The notes beneath the pieces are model-generated. The model saw only the letters and a list, made by a program, of their open reading frames with translations, had not been told where the DNA came from and did no database searches. Below, in pieces: positions 35,768 to 43,609 of a stretch of 64,000 nt of DNA (positions are counted from its first letter, which is position 1; every line of letters begins with the position of its first letter). The stretch comes from Burkholderia sp. (GTDB taxonomy: Bacteria; Pseudomonadota; Gammaproteobacteria; Burkholderiales; Burkholderiaceae). The position numbers and the translations under genes are program-made. The stretch spans positions 1 through 64,000 of the forward strand of contig JAIRVP010000013.1 in NCBI GenBank assembly GCA_031253835.1, given 5' to 3'.

Positions 35768-36502
35768 ATGAGCAGTAGCGTTTCAACGTCGTCCGGGCTT
35801 CGCGACAAGCCCGCCTATGTCGCCGAGATGGGTCGCGGGTTGCGCGCGGCGCTGCCCGTCATGCTGGGTTTCGTGCCGTTCGCGCTCGTGCTGGGCGCGC
35901 AGGCCGCGCAAAAAGGGCTGAGCCTGTTCGAGGTGCCGATGATGACGGGCCTGAACTTCGGCGGCGGCTCGGAATTCGCGGCGATCCATCTGTGGACGTC
36001 GCCGCCGCACATCGCGCTGATCGTCGCGATGTCGTTCCTCGTGAATTCGCGCCACATCCTGATGGGCGCCGCGTTCGAGCCGTATATCCGGCGCCTGCCG
36101 CGCCGCCGCGCGTTCGTCGCGCTGTTCTTCATGTGCGACGAGAGCTGGGCGATGTCGCTCGCCGACGCAAGGGCGCGCTCGGCCACGCACATCAGCGTGC
36201 CCTATTACGCGGGCATCTGCATCGGGCTGTACCTGACGTGGATCTCGATGACGACGCTCGGCGCGGCGGTCGGCCCGACGATCGGCAACGTCGAGCAGTA
36301 CGGCTTCGACATGGCGTTCACGGCCGTGTTTCTGGTGCTGCTGCGCGGGATGTGGAAAGGGATGCGCGCGAGCCGCCCGTGGTTCGTGAGCCTCGTCGTC
36401 GCGGCGGCCACGCACCTCGCCTTGCCTGGCGCATGGTACGTCGCGGCCGGTGCGTGCGCGGGGCTGATCGCCGCGCTGCTGTGGGAGCCGCGCGATGCCT
36501 GA
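35768..36502 (+). CDS. azlC: AzlC, branched-chain amino acid exporter large subunit
   Basis: This 244-aa inner-membrane protein has the AzlC pattern: GLRAALPVMLGFVPFALVLGAQA near the start (core MLGFVPFALVLG), GLNFGGGSEFAAI, and the conserved SRHILMGAA and FFMCDESWA motifs. About seven hydrophobic segments are visible. GGAGGAG precedes the ATG. It overlaps azlD by 8 bases, so the two are translated together as the two-subunit exporter of leucine-like amino acids. Confidence 0.93.
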   Translation: MSSSVSTSSGLRDKPAYVAEMGRGLRAALPVMLGFVPFALVLGAQAAQKGLSLFEVPMMTGLNFGGGSEFAAIHLWTSPPHIALIVAMSFLVNSRHILMGAAFEPYIRRLPRRRAFVALFFMCDESWAMSLADARARSATHISVPYYAGICIGLYLTWISMTTLGAAVGPTIGNVEQYGFDMAFTAVFLVLLRGMWKGMRASRPWFVSLVVAAATHLALPGAWYVAAGACAGLIAALLWEPRDA

Positions 36503-36803
36503 GCTTCCGGATTTCAGCACCGTCGCGACGATCGTGCTGATGGCGTCGACGACGTATCTGTCGCGCATCCTCGGCTACGTGCTGCTGCGCAACCGTACGC
36601 TGAGCCCGCGGATGGCATCGGTGATGGAGAACGTGCCCGGCTGCGTGCTGATCTCGGTGATCGCGCCGGCCTTCGTGTCGACGCGCCCCGCCGACCTGCT
36701 CGCACTCGCGATCACGCTCGTCGCGGCGACGCGCCTGTCGATCCTGCCGACCGTCATCGTCGGCGTCGTGTCGGCCGGCCTGCTGCGCTACCTGCTCGGC
36801 TAA
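36495..36803 (+). CDS. azlD: AzlD, small subunit of the branched-chain amino acid exporter
   Basis: This 102-aa membrane protein has about four helices and the AzlD motifs STTYLSRILGYVLL and MASVMENVPGCVLISVIAP (cores TTYLSRILGY and MENVPGCVL). Length is standard for the family. It starts inside the end of azlC. A clean intrinsic terminator follows 40 bases later, closing the azlCD transcript. Confidence 0.93.
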   Translation: MPELPDFSTVATIVLMASTTYLSRILGYVLLRNRTLSPRMASVMENVPGCVLISVIAPAFVSTRPADLLALAITLVAATRLSILPTVIVGVVSAGLLRYLLG

Positions 36804-36843
36804 GCGGTTTCGACCCGCCGCATCGGCGGCACATCCCACGACG

Positions 36844-36868
36844 AACGGGCGCGCGATGCGCCCGTTTT
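36844..36868 (+). terminator. Intrinsic terminator of azlCD
   Basis: A 9-bp stem (AACGGGCGC / GCGCCCGTT, loop GCGAT) runs into TTTT (36865-36868), beginning about 40 bases after the azlD stop. Confidence 0.8.
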
Positions 36869-37004
36869 CACGTCCGCGCCGGCCTGCCATGAGCGCGTGA
36901 CACGACGCGCGTCACGCCGCAGTGCTAGCCTTGTGGTTTGCGCCACGCAGGCAGCGGCGCTGCACGCCCCCCTCTCATTGCCCATCTCCGCGAGGATCGT
37001 CCCG

Positions 37005-37784
37005 ATGCAAGAAACCCGCCCGCTGTTCGACCGTGTCCTGCTCACCAACGACGACGGATTCGACGCCCCCGGCCTGGAAGTACTCGAACAGGTCGCCACG
37101 CAACTGGCACGCGAAGTGTGGATCGTCGCGCCGGCGGAAGACCAGAGCGGCACGTCGCATTCGCTGAGCCTGCACGAACCGCTGCGCGTGCATCGCAAGG
37201 GCGAGCGCCGCTTCGCGGTGCGCGGCACGCCCGGCGATTGCGTCGCGATCGCGGTCAGCCACCTGATGAAGGATGCGCGGCCCGACGTCGTGCTGTCCGG
37301 CGTGAATCGCGGCGGGAACCTCGGCACCGAAACGGTGTTTTCCGGCACGGTCGGCGCCGCGATGACGAGCATGCTGGTCGGCGTGCCGGCGATCGCGCTG
37401 AGCCAGGCCTTCACCGATCGCAACGCGGTGCCGTGGGGCACCGCGCTCGCGCATGCGCCGGACGTCATCCGCCGGCTCGTCGCCGCCGGCTGGGACAGCG
37501 ATGCGTGCCTCAACGTGAATTTCCCGCCGCGGCCGGCCGGCGACGTGCGCGGGCTGAAGGTGACAAACCAGGGTGCCGGCACGCTGCAGGGCGTCGAGAT
37601 CGTGTCGGGGCGCGATCCGCGCGAGATCGACTATCACTGGCTGAAGCTCGCGCGCGCGCCGCGCGACGACGATGCGGATTCGGAAACGGTCGCGCTCGGC
37701 GAAGGGTATATCGCCGTCACGCCGCTGAAGTTCGAGCGCACGCACGACCAGGCGCTCGCGCGGCTGCGGTCCAATCTCGGCTGA
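37005..37784 (+). CDS. SurE-family 5'/3'-nucleotidase
   Basis: This 259-aa protein carries SurE signatures: the metal-binding LLTNDDGFDAPG (NDD at residues 15-17), the Ser in SGTSHSLSL, and the Asn loop SGVNRGGNLG. Then come GTVGAAMTSMLVGVPAIALS and NVNFPP. The ATG at 37005 has GAGGA 8 bases upstream. SurE removes phosphate from nucleoside monophosphates. The usual surE sits beside pcm and rpoS; that context is absent here, so this is a second copy or paralogue. Confidence 0.9.
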   Translation: MQETRPLFDRVLLTNDDGFDAPGLEVLEQVATQLAREVWIVAPAEDQSGTSHSLSLHEPLRVHRKGERRFAVRGTPGDCVAIAVSHLMKDARPDVVLSGVNRGGNLGTETVFSGTVGAAMTSMLVGVPAIALSQAFTDRNAVPWGTALAHAPDVIRRLVAAGWDSDACLNVNFPPRPAGDVRGLKVTNQGAGTLQGVEIVSGRDPREIDYHWLKLARAPRDDDADSETVALGEGYIAVTPLKFERTHDQALARLRSNLG

Positions 37785-37851
37785 TCGCCCGCCCCTTCCG
37801 ATGACCCCGGCGGTTGCGCACGCAACGCGTGCGCGACGCCGCATCGCCGCA

Positions 37852-38673
37852 TCACGTCAGGTTCAACCCGCCGTCGAGCATCACGATCTCCCCCGTCACG
37901 TAGTCGGACGCGACGAGCATCGCGACCGTCTGCGCGATGTCGTCCGGTGTCGCCGCGCGGCGCATCGGCGCGCGCTCGCGCCACAGCTGCTGCGCGTCCG
38001 TCCAGTCGGCGGTCAGCGGCGTATCGACGAGCCCCGGCGCGACCGCATTGACGCGAATCGCCGGTGCGAGCGTACGCGCGAGCAGCCGCGTCGTGTGATT
38101 GAGCGCGGCCTTTGCCGCGGCATACGGAATCGACGCGCCCTTCGGCCGCACGCCCGCATGCGAACTGACGTTCACGACGCACCCGGCCCGCCCGTGCGAT
38201 GCGGCCTCGCGCAGCGCGGCCTCCGCTTCGGCGACGAGCCGGAACGGCGCGATCACGTTGATCTCGTGCATCTCGCGCCACACGTCGGGGGTCGCCGCCG
38301 CGAGGTCGTCATGCGGAATCACGCGGCTGACGCCGGCATTGTTGACGAGCACGTCGAGCCGCCCGTGCAAGGCGAGCGCGTCGCGGATCAATCGCACGCG
38401 CTCCGTATCGTCGGCGAGATCGGCCTGCACGTAAGCCCCGCCGAGTTCGCGCGCCATCGCACGCCCGGTGTCGGCCGAGCTGCGCGAATGCAGGATCACC
38501 ACGTAGCCGTCCGCCGCCAGGCGACGCGCGACGGCCGCGCCGATCCCCGACGTCGAGCCGGTGACAAGCGCAACCGGCCGGTGCACGCGCGACGCGCGCG
38601 GCTCGCCGGCGGCTTCGGTTTCGGGGGCCGTTTCGGCAATCGGGGCAGACATCGGCGGGAGCGGCGCGTCCAT
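37852..38673 (-). CDS. Short-chain dehydrogenase/reductase (FabG-like)
   Basis: This 273-aa protein has an extra 34-residue N-terminus before the Rossmann motif TGSTSGIGAAVA. It then shows NNAGVS, the catalytic Ser in NVSSHAG, and YAAAK (Tyr-x-x-x-Lys), then a NAVAPGLVDTPL loop and the C-terminal GEIVMLDGGLNLT. All catalytic residues are present. It starts 14 bases after the MFS gene on the same strand, so the two are one operon. Substrate unknown; the N-terminal extension could be shortened if the ATG at 38652 is used. Confidence 0.92.
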   Translation of the reverse strand: MDAPLPPMSAPIAETAPETEAAGEPRASRVHRPVALVTGSTSGIGAAVARRLAADGYVVILHSRSSADTGRAMARELGGAYVQADLADDTERVRLIRDALALHGRLDVLVNNAGVSRVIPHDDLAAATPDVWREMHEINVIAPFRLVAEAEAALREAASHGRAGCVVNVSSHAGVRPKGASIPYAAAKAALNHTTRLLARTLAPAIRVNAVAPGLVDTPLTADWTDAQQLWRERAPMRRAATPDDIAQTVAMLVASDYVTGEIVMLDGGLNLT

Positions 38674-38687
38674 ATCGGGGAACCCTG

Positions 38688-39929
38688 TCAGTGGCGTTCC
38701 CGCATCATAAGCGCGACGACAGCCCCTGACGCAAACGTGACGGCCGCCACCACGAGGATCGCCGCCGCGAAGCCGAAGCGGTCGGCCATCAGGCCGGCCG
38801 ACAGCGCGCCGATCGCGTAGCCGAGATCGCGCCAGAACCGGTACACGCTCAGCGAACGCGCGCGCCACGCCGGCTCGGACGCATCGGACACGGCCGCGAT
38901 CAGGCTCGGATAGACCATCGCGGTGCCAAGGCCGAGCAGCACGCTCGCGACGAGCCACCAGCGGAACTGCCCCGTGAGCGCAGTCAGCACGAGCCCGGCC
39001 GCCTGCACCCACATCCCGGCGACGATCAGCCCCTTGCGGCCCCACCGGTCGCTCAGCGGGCCGGTGACGATCTGGCAGCTGCCCCATACGATCGGATAGA
39101 CGGCCTTCAGGATGCCGATCCGCTCGATGCCGAGCCCGAGCGTCGTGAAGAACAGCGGAAAGATGCCCCAGCTCATCCCGTCGTTGAGGTTGTTGATCAT
39201 GCCGGCCTGCGATGCCGCGAACAGGTTGCGGTCGCGAAACGACGTAAGCAGGAAGACCTCGCGGAACGACAGGGCGGACGCGCCGCCCGGCTTGCCGCTT
39301 TCGAGCCGCACATGCTCGCGCGTGTCGCGCACGACGAGGATCGACAGCAACAGCCCCGCAATCGCATAGAACACGCCGAGATAGATCGGCGTCGGCCGCA
39401 GCCCGTAGCGGCTCGCGAGATAGCCGGTCGCGAACGCGGTCGCGCCCACCGCGAAATACCCGGCGAATTCGTTCAGGCCGACCGCGAGGCCGCGGCTCTT
39501 CGGCCCGACCAGATCGACCTTCATGATCACCGTCATCGACCACGCGAAGCCCTGGCTCAAGCCGAGCAGCACGTTCGCGGCGATCACCCATTCCCAGTTC
39601 GGCGCCGCGATGATCATGAACGGCACCGGCAGGCCGAGCAGCCAGCCGGCGATCAGCACGCGCTTGCGCCCCCACGTATCGGCAAGCTGGCCCGACACGA
39701 GGTTCGCGAACGCTTTCACCAACCCGAAGCTGACGATGAACGACGTGATCAGCGCGGTCGATTCGAGATGGAATTGCTCCGAACCGATCAACGGCACGAC
39801 CGTGCGCTCGATCCCGACCATCCCGCCGACGAACGCGTTGACCAGCACGAGCAGCGCGAATTGCCGCCAGTTCTCGCGCAGGCCGAGTGCCACTGCGCGC
39901 GCGCCCTTCACCATCGCTACGTTCTCCAT
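38688..39929 (-). CDS. Major facilitator superfamily exporter
   Basis: This 413-aa protein has 12 predicted helices. The MFS motif A appears in both halves (SGQLADTWGRKRVLI and GPLSDRWGRKGLIV). The divergent gene at 40170 encodes an ArsR-type regulator fused to rhodanese, and the SDR follows downstream, suggesting a stress- or metal/sulfur-responsive unit. The transported compound is unknown. Confidence 0.9.
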   Translation of the reverse strand: MENVAMVKGARAVALGLRENWRQFALLVLVNAFVGGMVGIERTVVPLIGSEQFHLESTALITSFIVSFGLVKAFANLVSGQLADTWGRKRVLIAGWLLGLPVPFMIIAAPNWEWVIAANVLLGLSQGFAWSMTVIMKVDLVGPKSRGLAVGLNEFAGYFAVGATAFATGYLASRYGLRPTPIYLGVFYAIAGLLLSILVVRDTREHVRLESGKPGGASALSFREVFLLTSFRDRNLFAASQAGMINNLNDGMSWGIFPLFFTTLGLGIERIGILKAVYPIVWGSCQIVTGPLSDRWGRKGLIVAGMWVQAAGLVLTALTGQFRWWLVASVLLGLGTAMVYPSLIAAVSDASEPAWRARSLSVYRFWRDLGYAIGALSAGLMADRFGFAAAILVVAAVTFASGAVVALMMRERH

Positions 39930-40130
39930 CGCATCAGCCTCCCGTCAGGTCGCGCCCCGCGTGGGCCGCGCGCAGCTGCGCAGCGGCCGGCGGGCGGCGC
40001 GACCGGGTCGCCGACCGCGCCGGTCGCCTTGCCGCCGCAGCCGAACAGGTATGAAATGCCTCCCGTATCGGGAGGCAGGAATGGTCTGAGGATCACCGGA
40101 TTTGCCCCTGTCCCGTGGATGCAGTAACAT

Positions 40131-40154
40131 TCAATCAATTTGATGAATGATTGA
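40131..40154. promoter_or_regulatory. Operator-like inverted repeat before the ArsR-rhodanese gene
   Basis: TCAATCA-N10-TGATTGA is a perfect 7-bp inverted repeat that also contains the inner palindrome ATCAATTTGAT. It lies 16-39 bases before the GTG start. This is where an ArsR-type repressor would block its own promoter and the divergent MFS promoter. Confidence 0.6.
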
Positions 40155-40169
40155 TCGAGGAGAGGCCAC

Positions 40170-40844
40170 GTGTCAAGCACGGGACCCAAGCAAGCGATTT
40201 ATGCGAGCCTCGCCGAGGTCGCGCAGGCGGTCGGCCACCCGAACCGGCTCGAACTGCTCGAGCACCTCGCGCAGCGCGAGCGGTCGGTCGAGGAACTGAC
40301 GACGCTGTCGGGAATGACGTTCGCGAACACGTCGCGGCACCTGCAGATCCTGCGGCGCGCGCGTCTCGTCGATACCGAACGGCGCGGCAAGCACATCGTG
40401 TATCGGCTCGCCGGCGACAGCGAAATCGTCGTGCTGATGAAGGCGCTCGGCCGCGTGGGCGAGCGCAACGTCGCGGAGGTCAACCAGGTGCTGGGCGATT
40501 ACTTCCATGCGCGCGATGCGCTGGAGCCGGTGTCGCGGGGCGAGCTGACCACGCGGCTCGCCGACGGGCTCGTCACGCTGCTGGACGTGCGGCCGCACGA
40601 CGAATTCGCGCTCGGGCACCTGCCCGGCGCGGTGAACATTCCGTTGAGCCACCTCGAAGAGCGCCTCGGCGAGTTGCCGGCCGGCACGGAGATCGTCGCG
40701 TATTGCCGCGGCCCTTACTGCGTGCTCGCGTTCGAGGCCGTCGCCGCGTTGCGCGCACGCGGCTTCAAGGCCGCGCGGCTCGAAGACGGCTTTCCGGAGT
40801 GGAAGGCGGCCGGCCTCGCGATCGAGACCGGCACGGCCGGGTGA
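40170..40844 (+). CDS. ArsR-family repressor fused to a rhodanese domain
   Basis: This 224-aa protein has an N-terminal winged helix (AVGHPNRLELLEHLAQRERSV, LTTLSGMTFANTSRHLQIL) to about residue 110. A C-terminal rhodanese domain follows with the active-site loop CRGPYC (in EIVAYCRGPYCVLA). The GTG has GGAGAGG upstream. Rhodanese loops carry persulfide sulfur, so the fusion can couple sulfane-sulfur or oxidant sensing to DNA binding. No classical arsenic Cys motif is seen in the helix-turn-helix. It is divergent from the MFS-SDR operon, the likely target. Confidence 0.93.
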   Translation: MSSTGPKQAIYASLAEVAQAVGHPNRLELLEHLAQRERSVEELTTLSGMTFANTSRHLQILRRARLVDTERRGKHIVYRLAGDSEIVVLMKALGRVGERNVAEVNQVLGDYFHARDALEPVSRGELTTRLADGLVTLLDVRPHDEFALGHLPGAVNIPLSHLEERLGELPAGTEIVAYCRGPYCVLAFEAVAALRARGFKAARLEDGFPEWKAAGLAIETGTAG

Positions 40845-40850
40845 AGCAAC

Positions 40851-40874
40851 GCGGCCCGCATCGACGCGGGCCGC
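40851..40874. terminator. Shared terminator hairpin between convergent genes
   Basis: A perfect 9-bp stem (GCGGCCCGC / GCGGGCCGC, loop ATCGAC) lies between the stops of the ArsR-rhodanese gene and the mannosidase gene. It can serve both directions, though T-runs are short. Confidence 0.6.
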
Positions 40875-40881
40875 TTGCGGC

Positions 40882-43545
40882 TTACTTGCCGGCCAGCGCC
40901 AGCGACGGCGCGAGCGCGCTGTTCGGGTCCTGGCCGTTCCACTGGCCGACCCACGCGTCGTTCGGCGTCGAGCCCATCACGAAGTCGAGCGTGCCGCCGG
41001 CCTTCATCTCGTCATAGGTGATGTACGGCCGGTGCAGCGGCGTGCCGTTCAGGCTGACCGACTGCACGTAGCGATTGACCGACGACGGCGCGCCGCCGCT
41101 CGCCGTATGTGCGGTCACCTTGAAGCGCCGCGTCGCGCCGAACGTCAACGCCCCGCCCGACCCGCTTCCCGACGCGACCGGGATGTCGATCGTCGCTTCC
41201 TCGAACAGCGGCGTGCCGAAGTAGAACACGCCGCCGACCGGATTCAGCGAATAGATGCCGAGCGCGGACAGCACGTACCACGCGGACAACTGGCCGCAAT
41301 CGTCGTTGCCCGGAATCGCCGCATCGCGCACGCGCCGCGGATCGTTCAGCGCGGCCTTCAGGCTGTCGCCGCTCAGCAACGCGCGATCGCCGGCCGTCAG
41401 CGTCAGCGAGTACATGTCGTCCATCACCGTGCGCACACGGTCCTGCGTCTTCGACGGCATGCCCGCGACGTCGTACAGGTACGGCAGGTGGTTCGCCGGC
41501 TCGTTGCCCGCGAAGAACTGGCCGCTGCGGCCGGTCAGGTCCGGAAAGCCCTGGTTGTTGAGGAAGGTCAGCGGGTTGGCCGGATCGAACGTGCGATCGA
41601 GCTGCGCGATGAACTGGCTCTTGCCGCCGAGCAGTGCAACGAGGCCCGGGAAGTCGTGGAAGATGTTCCACGTATCGACCCACGAATTCGATTCGGAGAA
41701 GTCGGTCTTCTCGGCGGCCGTCGGATCGAAGCCCGCGACCCAGTTGCCCTGCGAATCCTTCGGCTGCGAGAACTTCCAGCCGTTGTTCGGCACCGGGTTG
41801 AACACGTTGCGGTAGTTCTGGCTGCGCTGCAGGTACGGCCGGTAGTCGGCCGTGCCCTTGCCGGCCGCCTTGCCGACCGCGGCCGTCGCCCAGTCGTCGA
41901 ACGAATAGTCCTGCGTCGTCGACACCGATGCGTTGTCGCCCGCATATACGTAGCCGCTCCGGCGATACTGGTCGAAGCCGTGCGCGCTTGCGCTCTGCGT
42001 GGTCGTCAATGCCGTCCAGATGTCGTCGATGCCCGCGCTCGTCAGGTGCTTCAGGTACGCATCCGCGATCATCGGGATCGACGGATGGCCGGCCATCGTG
42101 AAGGTTTCCGTTTGCGCGAGCGGCCACACCGGCAGCTCGCCCTTGCCGTTCTGCCTGAACTGCGTGAGCAGCGACTTCACCCAGCCGTCGACGCGTTCGG
42201 GCTGCACCAGCGTCATCAACGGCGATTCGGCGCGGAAGGTATCCCACAGCGAGAACGTCGACGAATAGTCGAAACCCGGGTTCGCATGCTTGCTCGTGGT
42301 CGGCGGCGACGTCGTGCCGTCGTTGGTCGAATCCATGCCGACGTAGCTGCCGTCCGCGTTGTTGTAGACCGTCGGCGCGAGCATCGTGCGGTACAGCGAC
42401 GTGTAGAACATCGTCCGCTGGTCGGCCGTGCCGCCCTTGATCCGGATCCGGTCGAGCGCAGCGCTCCACACGCGTTCCGCCGCACCGCGCACCTGGTCGA
42501 ACGACTTCGTGCCGACCTCCGACGCGAGATTGGCCTGCGCATCCGCGATGCTCGACGGCGAGATGCCGACCTTCACCGTGACCGCGCCGCCGTCGCTGCC
42601 GTCGGCGAACGTCAGGTAGGCCTTGAAGCCGTCCGCGCTGAACGCGACGTTCTTCGTATCGAACGGCTTCGAGAAACGCGCGACGAAATACGTCGGCTTG
42701 TTGTTCGCCCAGTTGTTCGTGAACTGCCAGCCGGCGATCGTCTGTGCGTCGACGACCTGGATCTTGCCGCTCGCGGTCGAGCCGCCGATCGGGTTGTCGA
42801 TGCTCACGATCATGCTGCGCTTCTGCGTCGCCGCGCTCGGGAAATACGTATAGCGATGCACGCCCGCATGCGAGGTCGCCGTCATCTCCGCGAGGATCTT
42901 CGCGCCCTGCACGTTCCACGGCGTGTTGCCGCTGCCGACCGGCGCCATCTTCACGCGGTAGTAGCCGGGGCTCGCGGTTTCGTCGTCGTGGCTGAACGAT
43001 GCGTTGTAGGTGATCGACGCATCGGCGGCGACCTTCGCCAGGGTCGCCTTGTCGACCGGCGCGAGCGTCGGCAGGAACCGCACTTCGCCGCCCGAGCCGA
43101 TGCCAGTGCCCGACAGGTGCGTGTGCGTGAAGCCCGTGATGAGCGGATCGTCGTACTGGTAGCCCGACGTGCGATCCCAGTTCCACGGCAGCGTGTGCGC
43201 GCCGCCGGTCGTGTCCGGCCCGAGCTGCACCATCCCGAACGGCACGGTCGCGCCGGGGTACACGTGGCCGTGGCCACGCACGCCGCTCGCCCAGTCCGCG
43301 TTGATGTCGAGGTTCGCGGTGCCGATCATCGGATCGACACTGCGCAGCACCGACCGCTTGCCCGCACCGCCGTTCCCGCCTTGATCGTCTTGATCGCCCT
43401 GGTCGTTCTGGTTGCCTTGATCGTTCTGGCTACCCTGCGCGTTCGACAGCTGCGCGAGCACGCTCGCGTCCGTCGAACCCTGATCGCCCCCGCACCCCGA
43501 CAGCACGGCAAGGCACCCGATACCCACCACCTGACGCAGCTTCAT
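40882..43545 (-). CDS. GH92 alpha-mannosidase-like lipoprotein (first copy)
   Basis: This 887-aa protein has a lipobox (AVLSGC). A Gln/Asn/Asp/Gly-rich linker (about residues 30-62) leads into a full GH92 catalytic region. Family marks include VDPMIGT near the start, YPGATVPFGMVQLGPDT, THTHLSGTG and GYYRVKM. SLWDTFRAESP and the diagnostic GNDDCGQLSAWYVLSALGIY complete the set. GH92 enzymes are calcium-dependent exo-alpha-mannosidases acting on mannose-containing glycans. The ATG at 43545 is preceded by GGGAGGG. It follows the paralogue at 43610 by 64 bases on the same strand. Host glycoprotein, fungal mannan or plant glycan could be substrates; this is inference. Confidence 0.93.
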   Translation of the reverse strand: MKLRQVVGIGCLAVLSGCGGDQGSTDASVLAQLSNAQGSQNDQGNQNDQGDQDDQGGNGGAGKRSVLRSVDPMIGTANLDINADWASGVRGHGHVYPGATVPFGMVQLGPDTTGGAHTLPWNWDRTSGYQYDDPLITGFTHTHLSGTGIGSGGEVRFLPTLAPVDKATLAKVAADASITYNASFSHDDETASPGYYRVKMAPVGSGNTPWNVQGAKILAEMTATSHAGVHRYTYFPSAATQKRSMIVSIDNPIGGSTASGKIQVVDAQTIAGWQFTNNWANNKPTYFVARFSKPFDTKNVAFSADGFKAYLTFADGSDGGAVTVKVGISPSSIADAQANLASEVGTKSFDQVRGAAERVWSAALDRIRIKGGTADQRTMFYTSLYRTMLAPTVYNNADGSYVGMDSTNDGTTSPPTTSKHANPGFDYSSTFSLWDTFRAESPLMTLVQPERVDGWVKSLLTQFRQNGKGELPVWPLAQTETFTMAGHPSIPMIADAYLKHLTSAGIDDIWTALTTTQSASAHGFDQYRRSGYVYAGDNASVSTTQDYSFDDWATAAVGKAAGKGTADYRPYLQRSQNYRNVFNPVPNNGWKFSQPKDSQGNWVAGFDPTAAEKTDFSESNSWVDTWNIFHDFPGLVALLGGKSQFIAQLDRTFDPANPLTFLNNQGFPDLTGRSGQFFAGNEPANHLPYLYDVAGMPSKTQDRVRTVMDDMYSLTLTAGDRALLSGDSLKAALNDPRRVRDAAIPGNDDCGQLSAWYVLSALGIYSLNPVGGVFYFGTPLFEEATIDIPVASGSGSGGALTFGATRRFKVTAHTASGGAPSSVNRYVQSVSLNGTPLHRPYITYDEMKAGGTLDFVMGSTPNDAWVGQWNGQDPNSALAPSLALAGK

Positions 43546-43609
43546 CCGTTCGTCCCTCCCTCTCTCTCGTCGATCCTGTTGGCAAGAACCGCTCGTTGAT
43601 CTTCCAGAC

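Noticed and set aside
41032..43599. 855-codon open frame on the plus strand opposite the first GH92 gene
   Set aside because: It is Arg/His/Ala-rich antisense sequence lacking domains; the minus-strand frame encodes a full GH92 enzyme with signal peptide and ribosome-binding site.
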